A model generated the notes under the pieces. The model worked only from the letters and a program-made list of their open reading frames with translations. It was not told the origin of the DNA and did no database searches. Positions 52,751-61,316 of a DNA stretch of 63,221 bases are shown piece by piece. Made by a program: the position numbers and the translations under genes. The DNA is from UBA2160 sp964588665 (GTDB taxonomy: Bacteria; Chloroflexota; Dehalococcoidia; Lucifugimonadales; UBA1123): NCBI GenBank assembly GCA_964588665.1, contig CAZPQQ010000011.1, positions 1 through 63,221 on the forward strand, in the 5' to 3' direction. Each line of letters starts with the position of its first letter. The first letter of the stretch is position 1.

Positions 52751-54061
52751 ATGGCAACAAAGCAACCAAACATAGTCCTGATAATGTCCGATGATCTGGG
52801 CTACGAGGTCATCGGTGCCAACGGCGGCACGTCCTACGGCACCCCTCGCATCGACGAGATGGCGCAGAGCGGAATGCGTTTCGAGAACGCACATGTGATG
52901 CCGCTGTGCACGCCGACGAGAGCCTCGCTCATGACGGGCAAATACAACTTCCGAAACTACATCGGTTTCGGTTTGCTCAAACCGGACGAAGTGGCGTTCG
53001 GACACCTGCTTTCGGATGCCGGATACAACACGTGCCTCTCCGGCAAGTGGCAGCTCTACTCGTACAACCCGCCGGATCAGATGCCCGAGATGCGGTCGAA
53101 AGGCCAGCGAATCGAGGACGCGGGATTCGACGAGTTCTGCGTCTGGCACGCGCACCACACCGAAGAAAAAGGATCCCGCTACAAAAATCCGATCATCTAT
53201 CAGAACGGTAAGTTCAGGGACGACACGGAGGGCAAGTACGGCGAGGATATCTTCTGCGACTACATCATCGACTACATCGGCAGGAAGAAGGACGACGACG
53301 CCCCGTTCTTCGTGTACTGGCCGATGGCCGCGACCCACAAACCCCATGAACCCACACCGGACAGCCCGGAATGGGACGAGTTCGACCCGCCCGCCAACAA
53401 ATCGCTGGGCGCGAAGACATGGGCGGAACTCGAGGACGGATCGTGGGAAGACGACCCGCGATTCTACAAAGACATGGTGGAGTATCACGACAAGGTCATC
53501 GGCAGGTTGATCGACTACCTAGACGAGCAGGGACTGAGAGAAGACACGCTTGTGATCTACGTGGGCGACAACGGCACCCCCACCGACGTCTGCTCGATGA
53601 TGCACGACCACAATGAAATCTGCGGCGGCAAGGGCAAGACAAATGACCGAGGGACTCACGTTCCGCTGATCTGCGACATGCCAGGCACAATCCCGTCAGG
53701 CAGCGTCCAGGCGGACCTGGTAGAGTCCACCGACTTCCTGCCAACAATCTTCGAGGCGGCAGGACTGGAGTTCCCGGAAGGTTACCTGGTGGACGGCCGG
53801 TCATTTTATCCACAGCTCACGGGCGCCAAAGGCAATCCCAGAGATTGGATCTTCTTCCATTTTGAACCGATGAACGCCCGGAACGACATCGGACAAATAC
53901 GATTCGTTCGCGATCACGAATGGAAGCTGTACGAAACGGGCGAACTGTACGACTTGATCGATGATCTGGACGAAGAATCGCCCGTCCACGAATCAGAAGA
54001 CACCGCATCACAGTCAGCCGCCCGGGCGAGGCTGCGACCTGTCTTCAGTCAGATGGTGTAG
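52751..54061 (+). CDS. Sulfatase (arylsulfatase-type), no signal peptide
   Basis: This 436-residue protein has the N-terminal metal site D14-D15 in MSDDLGY, the formylglycine motif C53-T-P55-T-R57, GKWQLY, and the later metal site VYVGDNGTP as IYVGDNG. The Cys-type motif needs a formylglycine-generating enzyme, which is not in the window. No signal peptide, so it acts in the cytoplasm on an imported sulfate ester. It follows the aldo/keto reductase by 208 bp. Confidence 0.93.
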   Translation: MATKQPNIVLIMSDDLGYEVIGANGGTSYGTPRIDEMAQSGMRFENAHVMPLCTPTRASLMTGKYNFRNYIGFGLLKPDEVAFGHLLSDAGYNTCLSGKWQLYSYNPPDQMPEMRSKGQRIEDAGFDEFCVWHAHHTEEKGSRYKNPIIYQNGKFRDDTEGKYGEDIFCDYIIDYIGRKKDDDAPFFVYWPMAATHKPHEPTPDSPEWDEFDPPANKSLGAKTWAELEDGSWEDDPRFYKDMVEYHDKVIGRLIDYLDEQGLREDTLVIYVGDNGTPTDVCSMMHDHNEICGGKGKTNDRGTHVPLICDMPGTIPSGSVQADLVESTDFLPTIFEAAGLEFPEGYLVDGRSFYPQLTGAKGNPRDWIFFHFEPMNARNDIGQIRFVRDHEWKLYETGELYDLIDDLDEESPVHESEDTASQSAARARLRPVFSQMV

Positions 54062-54404
54062 CCGTCCACGAATCGGGCGAAGGAGCCATCAGCCCTCAGT
54101 CGTCAGCTTCGCGACAAATCTTTCGGCGCCGAACCCCAGGGTTTGCGTGGGGCGCCGGCTGCCGAGAGGCCGCTCAACATGTTTCTCGGTGAGCGTGGCC
54201 GCCGTGAACCTGCTGACTGCTGACTGACTCGGAATGACACCCGCCTCGTCGACCTGGCATATCGACCATAACCGTCTGGGCGAATCGCGTCGGCGGCCCA
54301 ACCTAGACCGGACTGGGCATTGAGCCTCTGACCAGATAGACTAGGAGAAGGTCGGCGGACCTGCGGGCGCGACGATCAAACACGCTGAGGACGCGGAGGG
54401 ATTC
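54062..54404. other. 343-bp intergenic region with TCAGC-rich repeat
   Basis: No gene. Contains one copy of a degenerate repeat (54082-54111) whose partner lies after the Lrp-type gene, and a CTGACTGCTGACTGACT stretch near 54211-54230. Confidence 0.4.
54082..54111. repeat. Degenerate TCAGC repeat, copy 1
   Basis: GGAGCC-A-TCAGC-CC-TCAG followed by GTCAGC. It matches the copy at 54860-54889 in core and spacing. Confidence 0.4.
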
Positions 54405-54845
54405 ATGGACACGCGAGATATTCGGATTATTTCTATTCTTCAAGATGACGGCAAATCAACCAACCTGAAAATTGCCAAAGCCATAAACACAAGTGAGGAG
54501 ACAGTGCGCCGCCGCCGGGAGAGGCTCTTAGGCTCCGGAGACATGCGAATCGTCTGTATCCCGGACCCGTCGCTGCTGGGGTACGGCACGCAGGCGCTCA
54601 TAGGCCTATCCGCTGACGTAGCCAGCGTGGATGCAGTCGCCGTCGAGCTCGCGGGCATCGACGAGGTCACCTGGGTGGCGATCACGACGGGTTTATATGA
54701 CATCATGATTTGGGTCGTGACTCGATCGACCGCCACATTGAAGACGTTGCTTGGCGAGCGGATTGGCGCCATCAAGGGCGTGCAGCGGTCCGAGACGTTC
54801 GTCAGCCTCGAGCACCGGAAGGAAAGCTACGGAGTGAAAGTTTAG
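54405..54845 (+). CDS. Lrp/AsnC family regulator
   Basis: This 146-residue protein has an N-terminal helix-turn-helix (IRIISILQDDGKSTNLKIA, then TSEETVRRRRERL) and a C-terminal ligand-binding alpha/beta domain (VAITTGLYDIMIWVVT). Lrp-type proteins respond to amino acids or other small effectors. It is flanked on both sides by related TCAGC repeats and stands apart from other genes. Confidence 0.88.
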   Translation: MDTRDIRIISILQDDGKSTNLKIAKAINTSEETVRRRRERLLGSGDMRIVCIPDPSLLGYGTQALIGLSADVASVDAVAVELAGIDEVTWVAITTGLYDIMIWVVTRSTATLKTLLGERIGAIKGVQRSETFVSLEHRKESYGVKV

Positions 54846-54859
54846 CGCCGATCAGCCAC

Positions 54860-54889
54860 GGAGCCGTCAGCTATCAGCGCTTCAGCCGC
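54860..54889. repeat. Degenerate TCAGC repeat, copy 2
   Basis: GGAGCC-G-TCAGC-TA-TCAG followed by TTCAGC. Matches copy 1 at 54082-54111 in the GGAGCC/TCAGC core. Confidence 0.4.
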
Positions 54890-55172
54890 AACCAGCGGGA
54901 GTGAGTCAGCAAGAGGGATCACGGCGTCGGTTGGCGTAGCCAATCTCGGCCATTTCGCTCAGGCAAGCCGGCGTCCGCGGCAGGCTTGAGCGTTGGGCCG
55001 CGAATCGTCGGCGGTTGTCTCGACCTGACAGGCGACCTCGTGCTGAATCGTTGCTTCACGCGACTCCAGGTCCTCACGCATACTCTCAAAATGCTAGTCG
55101 ATCATTGACGTGAATCGCAGAGTGTGAGGCGTCTCCCCTCGCGGGCAACTATCAAGACTCCGGGGCATATCT

Positions 55173-55201
55173 TTGACAATGGCATCGATTGTTAGTATCA
55201 G
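55173..55201 (+). promoter_or_regulatory. Promoter of the four-cysteine mini-protein
   Basis: Perfect TTGACA (55173-55178), a 17-bp spacer and TATCAG (55196-55201), 48 bp before the start codon. Confidence 0.6.
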
Positions 55202-55248
55202 TAAGTAGCGAAAGCAATAACATCCCTATTGGGGACAGGAGGATACAC

Positions 55249-55428
55249 ATGGCAAAGGAAGATCTTCGAGACGACACTTATGCGTATTGCACGGGAGAGT
55301 GCGGAGCTCAGGTCAACAAGGAGTTGTACGATCAACTCACACAGAAGAACGACGGGAGCCCCGCGGTTTGCGGCGATCCCCACGACGTAGGTTGCAGCCG
55401 TAAAGGTCAACCGCTTATCGTTCGCTAA
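55249..55428 (+). CDS. Small four-cysteine protein, unknown
   Basis: This 59-residue protein has Cys pairs in YCTGECG and in AVCGDPHDVGCSRKG, a spacing compatible with a zinc knuckle or a small metal site, though its two halves are far apart. ATG at 55249 has AGGAGG about 6 nt upstream, so expression looks efficient. Not recognised. It is isolated, between two gene-poor stretches. Confidence 0.6.
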   Translation: MAKEDLRDDTYAYCTGECGAQVNKELYDQLTQKNDGSPAVCGDPHDVGCSRKGQPLIVR

Positions 55429-56158
55429 CCAGTCACAACGGATGCTGATCCACGAGTACGTGCGCGGCCGTCTCGCGAATCAGTATCCATGGCGGAGCGT
55501 CATTCAATTAACGTGAATTGCCCGGTCGCGCTCCGCCGGATGGTTTGAACGTCGGCCGTCCTAACGGCATCGTAAATCCCCAACCGCCGGCAACGCGGCG
55601 AACCACTTGCTGCCGGGCACTGGTGATCAGGCGGCAGACAATTTCAGACATTGTTTGCCGATCGCCCTGCATCGCGTTGGCAAGTCGGCGCCGGTCCCAC
55701 GAGCCCAATTACGTGGTTCGCGATGGATATCGCCGCCACATCTGTCCCGCAGTCGATCTCTTCGTTGCGCGTCTCCGCCATGATCTTGCGACCACATTCC
55801 TCTTGAGGCGGAGGGCGTCCTCAAGCGTCTGGTAAGCATCCTCGCACGGCTCACCCTCAGGCTGCCCAGGCATCTGCACAGACCACTCGGGGGGCTCCGT
55901 CCAGGCTTTGCCCGCACCCAAGTCAGCAATTCGCGAGCAGCTTCCGCGTTGATAACCCGACCGGTTTCTCCGACCTTCGGCGAATGTGGGCGCTACTCGT
56001 GTTGGTGATATGATCTCCTGCGTTACCCTGCTGCCGTTAGCCTGCTGACAACTGAGCTGGTCTTCTGACACGCTCACAGAAGGGGTGGCCGCCTCGACGC
56101 GTCGGGGCGACGCATTTCGACGCGAACATTGCCGCGATGAATCATCAAGGAGACCCGA
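55429..56158. other. 730-bp region without a convincing gene
   Basis: The minus strand carries several short frames (for example around 55627-55930, with PGQPEGEPCEDAYQTLEDAL) that could be decayed coding sequence, but none has a coherent start, length or family match. A TG-rich extended -10-like TATGAT lies near 56008-56013. AAGGAG precedes the next gene. Confidence 0.4.
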
Positions 56159-57760
56159 ATGCCCGTAGATCCTAACCGCGAAACCTGGAAGCCTGGAATG
56201 GACTGGGAAAAGGCCATCGAAGACATCGACTATATCCGAGGTCTCGGCCAAGAGCTCGGCGGACCCGAACGAATCAAACGGCAGCACGATGGCGGCCGCT
56301 ACACCGTTCGGGAGCGGATCGAGAAGATCACAGACCCTGGCAGTTTCATCGAAGCTGGCCCGCTTGTTGGCGCGGTCGAGTACGACGAAAACGGCAACCT
56401 CACCGGATTCACGCCCGGCGCCTACGTGATGGGCTTGGCCGAAATCGACGGCAGACCTGTCGCAATCGGCGGCGACGACTTCACGATTTCAGGCGGCAGC
56501 CCCCACAACGTGCACAAGAGTTCGCGCCAGTTCACCCAACCGCTGGCAATGCAGTACGGCATTCCGTACGTGCAGTTAGTCGAAGGCGTCGGCCACAGTT
56601 CGAAGTCCGACGAGGCCGCGGGACACATGGGTCTGCCTTCGGGCGAGCAGTGGTGGCAGGGAGTCGAGCTCATGCGCCGAGTGCCTGTCGCGGCTGGGGT
56701 GATGGGCTCAGTCGCGGGGGCGCCCGCGGCTTATGCGTTGATGTCTCACTTCACGGTAATGGTGAAAGGCCAGTCGCAGATATTCCCGTCCGGCCCGCCT
56801 GTCGTTCGTCGCGCCATCGGCGAAACGCTCGACAAGGAGCAGCTTGGCGGGGTGCAGATGCACGTGCACGACAGCGGTCAGGTCGACAACAAGGCCGATA
56901 CCGAGGATGAGGCGTTCGAGCAGATCAAGCAGTTCTTGTCTTACTTGCCCGACACCACCAACGACGTGGCGCCTCGTGTCGAAACCGGCGACCCGCCCGA
57001 TCGCAGGCCCGAGGAGCTTCTGAACGTCATTCCGCCCAACCGACGCCGAAGCTATGACCCTCGCAAGCTCATCCAACTGGTTGTCGACAACGGTGAGTTC
57101 TTCGAGATGCGCCGGCATTGGGCTGGCGCTTTGATCACCGGGTTCGCTCGCCTCGACGGCTACAGCGTCGGGATCATCGGCAGCGACCCCACGAAGCTGG
57201 CGGGCGCGATGGACGGCGACGGCGCCGACAAGTACGCGCACTTCGTCGACCTGTGTGACGCGTTCAATCTGCCCGTCGTGATCTTCCTCGACATGCCCGG
57301 ATTTATGTTGGGCTCGCACGCCGAGCGCAAAGCGACGATGCGACGCGGAATACGGGCCATGATCGCCGCCGCGGAAGCACAGGTCCCAACGGTCGAGTTC
57401 AATGTGCGCAAAGCGTACGGCGTGGCGGCAGACGCCGTACACAGCATCAGCCGCCCGAACGGCCTGAACCTTCGATTCGGATGGCCGGCTGGTGAGTGGG
57501 GCGGCATTCCCATCGAGGGAGGAGTGGCCGCGGCATACCGACGCGAGATAGAAAACGCTCCGGACCCGGATGCGCATCGCGAGATGATCGAAAACCGGCT
57601 GATGAAACTCCGCTCCCCGTTCCGCGCCGCACACAAGGGCGATGTCGTTGACCTGATCGACCCGCGCGATACGCGTCGGCTGGCCTGCAAGTTCGTGAAG
57701 CTTGCCCAGCCTGCTCTCGTCAAGCTGGCACAGAGGCCGAAACGAGCGGTTCGCCCGTAA
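56159..57760 (+). CDS. Acyl-CoA carboxyltransferase (PccB/MmdA-like)
   Basis: This 533-residue protein has two crotonase-fold halves. The N-terminal half carries GGPERIKRQHDGGRYTVRERI and GGSPHNVHK, and MGSVAGAPAAYALMSHF forms a CoA-site region. The C-terminal half carries LPVVIFLDMPGFMLGS, TMRRGIRAMIAAAEAQVP and VRKAYGVA. It transfers carboxyl from biotin to an acyl-CoA, or the reverse in a decarboxylase. No biotin carrier is adjacent. It could serve as the alpha subunit for the decarboxylase genes at 2.3-4.3 kb. AAGGAG is 7 nt upstream. Confidence 0.92.
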   Translation: MPVDPNRETWKPGMDWEKAIEDIDYIRGLGQELGGPERIKRQHDGGRYTVRERIEKITDPGSFIEAGPLVGAVEYDENGNLTGFTPGAYVMGLAEIDGRPVAIGGDDFTISGGSPHNVHKSSRQFTQPLAMQYGIPYVQLVEGVGHSSKSDEAAGHMGLPSGEQWWQGVELMRRVPVAAGVMGSVAGAPAAYALMSHFTVMVKGQSQIFPSGPPVVRRAIGETLDKEQLGGVQMHVHDSGQVDNKADTEDEAFEQIKQFLSYLPDTTNDVAPRVETGDPPDRRPEELLNVIPPNRRRSYDPRKLIQLVVDNGEFFEMRRHWAGALITGFARLDGYSVGIIGSDPTKLAGAMDGDGADKYAHFVDLCDAFNLPVVIFLDMPGFMLGSHAERKATMRRGIRAMIAAAEAQVPTVEFNVRKAYGVAADAVHSISRPNGLNLRFGWPAGEWGGIPIEGGVAAAYRREIENAPDPDAHREMIENRLMKLRSPFRAAHKGDVVDLIDPRDTRRLACKFVKLAQPALVKLAQRPKRAVRP

Positions 57761-57840
57761 GCACGTAAGCGCTCCGCCGTCTCAAGCGCAGATATGACCG
57801 ATGCGACCACTATTCGTTGATTCTCAGATGGAGGCATCCA

Positions 57841-58551
57841 GTGGACGACAAACTACGCGAGAAAGCAGGCTTGATCCAGCGATCGTTGGGACTGGCCAGG
57901 CCGCCGATTGCCTTGGCTTTCGTCGAACAACACCCGGAAGGGACGGAGCTAGTCTACGAGGCGGTTCCCTCGTCTTGTTCGTTCTGGCGCATGGCCGAGC
58001 GAGGAGTCTTCTATGCCACCGAGGAACAGCACCGGAAATGCCCGGTTGGTGTAATGACCATGGGCTTTCAGGTGGCGCCCGAAGATAAAGAAGAGGCGCA
58101 GGACATCTTAGACACCATGTGTGAGCTCGAATACCTAACGCCCGAGGAGGTCGGCGCCATACCCAGTGTCACATCGGGACACAAAGGGATCGTCTACGGT
58201 CCGCTGGCGCAGATGCCGGTCGATCCGGATGTGGTTCTGTTCTTTGCTCGTCCGGGCCAGGCAATGTTGCTGGCCGAGGCCTCAGATTCGGTGAGTTGGA
58301 CAGGGAACGGCATTGCAACAATTGGACGGCCGACATGCGCCGCCGTGCCGATGGCCCTGAAAGCAGGTCACCCCAGCATGAGCATGGGTTGCATCGGCTT
58401 TCGGGTCAACTCAGGAATCCCCGACGACGAGCTGTTGATGGCAGTCTCTGGTGTCATGATAGCGTCTCTGTTGGAGCGGTTGGACGTCACCGTAAATGCC
58501 AATAGCTCCCTTGAGCAATTCCACACGGACCGTTCCGCCGCCCTCGGTTAG
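57841..58551 (+). CDS. DUF169 family protein
   Basis: This 236-residue protein has LARPPIALAFV, SSCSFWRMAERGVFYATEEQH, and KCPVGVMTMGF, with Cys residues spaced as in DUF169, and a late GIPDDELLMAV. DUF169 proteins are often annotated as putative archaeal/bacterial redox or tetrapyrrole-related proteins, without a proven activity. GTG at 57841 has GGAGG 6 nt upstream. It is 80 bp after the carboxyltransferase, and they may be cotranscribed. Confidence 0.83.
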   Translation: MDDKLREKAGLIQRSLGLARPPIALAFVEQHPEGTELVYEAVPSSCSFWRMAERGVFYATEEQHRKCPVGVMTMGFQVAPEDKEEAQDILDTMCELEYLTPEEVGAIPSVTSGHKGIVYGPLAQMPVDPDVVLFFARPGQAMLLAEASDSVSWTGNGIATIGRPTCAAVPMALKAGHPSMSMGCIGFRVNSGIPDDELLMAVSGVMIASLLERLDVTVNANSSLEQFHTDRSAALG

Positions 58552-58635
58552 GACGGACGACGGACGGGATGTTTCGAATACGATCTGCGACCTAGTTGTA
58601 GGCCGATATCTGCTAAGCACGCCGCCCTGACATGG

Positions 58636-59109
58636 CTACCGGTGATTTGGGCTCTCGGATAGATCGATCCGGATGCTCATCGGCCCGACGTCGCTGGAAA
58701 AGTCGCCTTTTAACTGGGGCCGGCCCAGCGTTGAGATTATCGTGCCCGTGGCGGTGATAATAATGGGCGGGCTGATGTCGCAGGTGTAACCTGCGTTTGA
58801 CAATAACGTTGCGGCATTGCCCGCGACCATGTTGGCCAGCTCGCCCAATGCCGACTGCGCGAGCTCGGAGTCGGATTCGACTTCCTCGCCCACCATGACG
58901 TTCATGATCTCTCTGGCCGTAAGATTCGGAAAACCATATAAAACGGTGCCCACAAGTTGTCCGCTCAGGCCGATGCTCGCTGTGATGTCCTCTGTCAGGA
59001 ACCTCGTGTCCACTGAGGACGCGGAGGTCAGTTCCACGGACATTCCCAACTCTTTTTCCCACACCAGCTTCGCTGACGTAAGGAAGGGGTTAACGAATTC
59101 TTGCTTCAC
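58636..59109 (-). CDS. CheX-like chemotaxis phosphatase
   Basis: This 157-residue protein has the CheX start (VKQEFVNPFLTSAKLV, on which GTG 59109 is chosen) and the CheC/CheX/FliY phosphatase motif S86-x3-E90-x2-N93 in SALGELANM, followed by the Pro in ISPP. Such proteins dephosphorylate CheY-P. No flagellar or receptor genes are in the window. Confidence 0.85.
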   Translation of the reverse strand: MKQEFVNPFLTSAKLVWEKELGMSVELTSASSVDTRFLTEDITASIGLSGQLVGTVLYGFPNLTAREIMNVMVGEEVESDSELAQSALGELANMVAGNAATLLSNAGYTCDISPPIIITATGTIISTLGRPQLKGDFSSDVGPMSIRIDLSESPNHR

Positions 59110-59370
59110 ACGACCACTCTCAATCTGCACAATCGAGACGCACCGCTCAGCGCGCCATACGCATCCACAAACACTACGGTAACCCCGCGCCTCTCCGGTG
59201 AAACGGCCTCGCCATGCAATGATGTGGCGGGATTCTGCCACGAAATGACCTGCAATGCCCGAAATCGTTGTTTCTGGTTTGCGGGGAGCGATTCGGGAGC
59301 CGGGCGCCTCTGGGGGTCGGAAGCCGGCGTTCGAGCGATCAGGGGCGCCGCTCGCAAGGAACGCTGAGAG

Positions 59371-59781
59371 TCACTGGTCCAGCATTTCGCTGGCTTCGCG
59401 CGCCAACTCGGCGGGTTTGAACGGCCTATTGACGAACGCGGGGCGCACGCCGAGCACCTCGGTCTGAAAATACTGGTCGTCCGTGTAGCCTGACGTAAGT
59501 ATGACTCTGATCGCAGGGTGACATTCGGCAAGACGTTCAGCCAGCTCTTTGCCGCCCATCAGAGGCATCACGACGTCGGTTACGACCGGCGAAATGTCTC
59601 CCAAAGCGTATTGATCGACTATCCGCAGAGCGTCGAGGCCGTTGCCAGCCACCAGCATGTTGCAACCTTGGCGGGCAAGCGTACTGGTCGCCACTTCTCT
59701 CACAAGCGGCTCGTCTTCCACCACGAGCACGGTCTCAGTTCCCCTGGGCAGTTCGTTTACGTCAGGCTGCTTAGTCGGCCG
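59371..59781 (-). CDS. Receiver domain, likely the remnant of a hybrid histidine kinase
   Basis: The segment PRGTETVLVVEDEPLVRE, acceptor Asp in VVTDVVMPLMGG, and LTSGYTDDQ identify a receiver of the type found at the C-terminus of hybrid histidine kinases. The position normally held by the conserved Lys before Pro-Phe is Arg (FVNRPF). The upstream frame has no start and no kinase sequence up to 60069. It therefore looks like a truncated gene left after loss of the kinase. The start coordinate is where similarity begins. Confidence 0.65.
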   Translation of the reverse strand, partial: RPTKQPDVNELPRGTETVLVVEDEPLVREVATSTLARQGCNMLVAGNGLDALRIVDQYALGDISPVVTDVVMPLMGGKELAERLAECHPAIRVILTSGYTDDQYFQTEVLGVRPAFVNRPFKPAELAREASEMLDQ

Positions 59782-60191
59782 TGGCGGCGACCCTCCATGC
59801 TTCCGCCAGCTATCACAACTCGATGCGGAACTGTCCGGTGCCTCATTTCGTCGGATGGATGTGGCATTGCGATGCGTCATCCTGCTCGGAGGGAGGACTC
59901 GTTGCTCACGTCTGCGGCGCCCCCAATGGCGCGATCCTTTTTCGAGCCACTGAGACGCCTTCTCTCTTCGCTGGACGTTCATGCCTTTTGACCAAGCAGA
60001 TCCAAGGCCGACACTGTGATCTGCCTCCAGCAAATGGATTTGCCTATCATCAAAAGTTGGCGGGAACATGCCGCCAATCTGGCAGTCATTCCCACGGTGA
60101 CACCGTCGTTCTTGTCCAGATAGATGTCACGGGAGGCGCACTCAAACTTGTCCGTGTGCCTGTCGCGCGTGTCAACGGAACCTTTCTGAGT

Positions 60192-60218
60192 GTTCACGCT
60201 GGGCCGGTTCACGCTGGG
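60192..60218. repeat. Tandem 12-bp repeat before cheY
   Basis: GTTCACGCTGGG occurs at 60192-60203 and 60207-60218, with a 15-bp offset, in the intergenic region ahead of the CheY gene. Confidence 0.4.
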
Positions 60219-60330
60219 ATTCCGGACCTGAACCAGTTCGCACGGCGCCAATGAACATGTGTCGTCTCAACCTACTGATCGACTCGTCGGCACGCCGCTG
60301 ACGCGACAAACGGAGAAAATGGAGGGCAGT

Positions 60331-60699
60331 ATGGCTCGTGTGCTTATCGTCGATGATTCGATGTTCCAGCGAAGAACCGTTCGACGCATTCTTCAGAGTG
60401 AAGGTCACGAAATTCTTGAGGCAGCCGACGGCGCTGAAGCATTGGAGATAATCGAATCTCACGATCCGAGTTACGTTGTACTGGACCTGCTGATGCCGAA
60501 CGTAGGCGGGACAGAGGTATTGGATTCGTTGAAAGACAAAGTGTCCAGACCCGACGTCATCGTCTTGACCTCCGACGTGCAGGACAGCACTAGGGTCCAG
60601 TGCCTGGAGTTGGGCGCCCGACTGGTCTTGAACAAACCTCCCGATCCTGACGAGTTGCGTCAAGCGGTCAACGGTTTCACTGCCGAGGTCACAAAATGA
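60331..60699 (+). CDS. cheY: CheY-like single-domain response regulator
   Basis: This 122-residue receiver has the acidic pair D8-D9, acceptor D52 in VLDLLMP, T80 in VLTSD and K102 in LNKPP. There is no output domain. Start 60331 has GGAGG 5 nt upstream. ATGA overlap with the next gene shows translational coupling. Confidence 0.92.
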   Translation: MARVLIVDDSMFQRRTVRRILQSEGHEILEAADGAEALEIIESHDPSYVVLDLLMPNVGGTEVLDSLKDKVSRPDVIVLTSDVQDSTRVQCLELGARLVLNKPPDPDELRQAVNGFTAEVTK

Positions 60700-61316
60700 G
60701 CGTCACACTCGTACCGCCGGAAATGATCGACGCCTTACAAGAGATGCTGAACATCGGCATGGGCAGGGCATCCGGGATGCTCAACAGCTTGGTTGAAGCC
60801 CACGTGACGCTCCACGTGCCCGAGGTGAGACTGGTCACATCTTCGGAGATCGACGAGAACATCGAACAGCTTGGCTGGGATGACATAGCGGGCGTCAAAA
60901 TGACATTTGACGGCTCGTTCTACGGCGCCGCGGCAATCGTTTTTCCAGCGGCCAGCGCGGCGGCGCTGGTCGACCTTCTGGTCAAAGAGGAGTACAGCGA
61001 CGGCGACCTGGATCCGGTCAGGGTTAGCGTGCTGACCGAGATCGGAAACATCATCATCAACGGTTTCATGGGCACTATCGGAAACATCCTCAACGAGCCA
61101 TTGAGGTATGCGATCCCGTCTTTTACAGAAGGACACATCCGAGATGTGTTGGGCAACTATCAGAACAATCAAGATGTTGACATCCTGATGGCCAGGGCCA
61201 GCTTCACCGTGGAAGAGTATATGATCCACGGCGATGTTCTCCTGGTGTTGGAGGGCCAATCTCTCGGGGCGCTTCTGAGTTCCATCAACGCACGGTGGGA
61301 AGCCGACGTTGTCTGA
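60696..61316 (+). CDS. cheC: CheC-type phosphatase with two active sites
   Basis: This 206-residue protein has two copies of the CheC motif, D12-x3-E16-x2-N19 and S111-x3-E115-x2-N118, with conserved Pro after each helix. It would dephosphorylate the upstream CheY protein. Its stop overlaps the next gene by 8 bp. Confidence 0.92.
   Translation: MSVTLVPPEMIDALQEMLNIGMGRASGMLNSLVEAHVTLHVPEVRLVTSSEIDENIEQLGWDDIAGVKMTFDGSFYGAAAIVFPAASAAALVDLLVKEEYSDGDLDPVRVSVLTEIGNIIINGFMGTIGNILNEPLRYAIPSFTEGHIRDVLGNYQNNQDVDILMARASFTVEEYMIHGDVLLVLEGQSLGALLSSINARWEADVV

Larger units (their letters stand above)
54846..55248. other. 403-bp intergenic region
   Basis: No gene. Holds the second TCAGC repeat (54860-54889) and, at its end, the promoter for the four-cysteine mini-protein. 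Confidence 0.4.

Noticed and set aside
55508..55930. Minus-strand frames in the 55-56 kb gap that might be a HicB-like or regulatory gene
   Set aside because: No consistent start, short frames, and only a weak resemblance in one segment. I did not annotate it as a gene.
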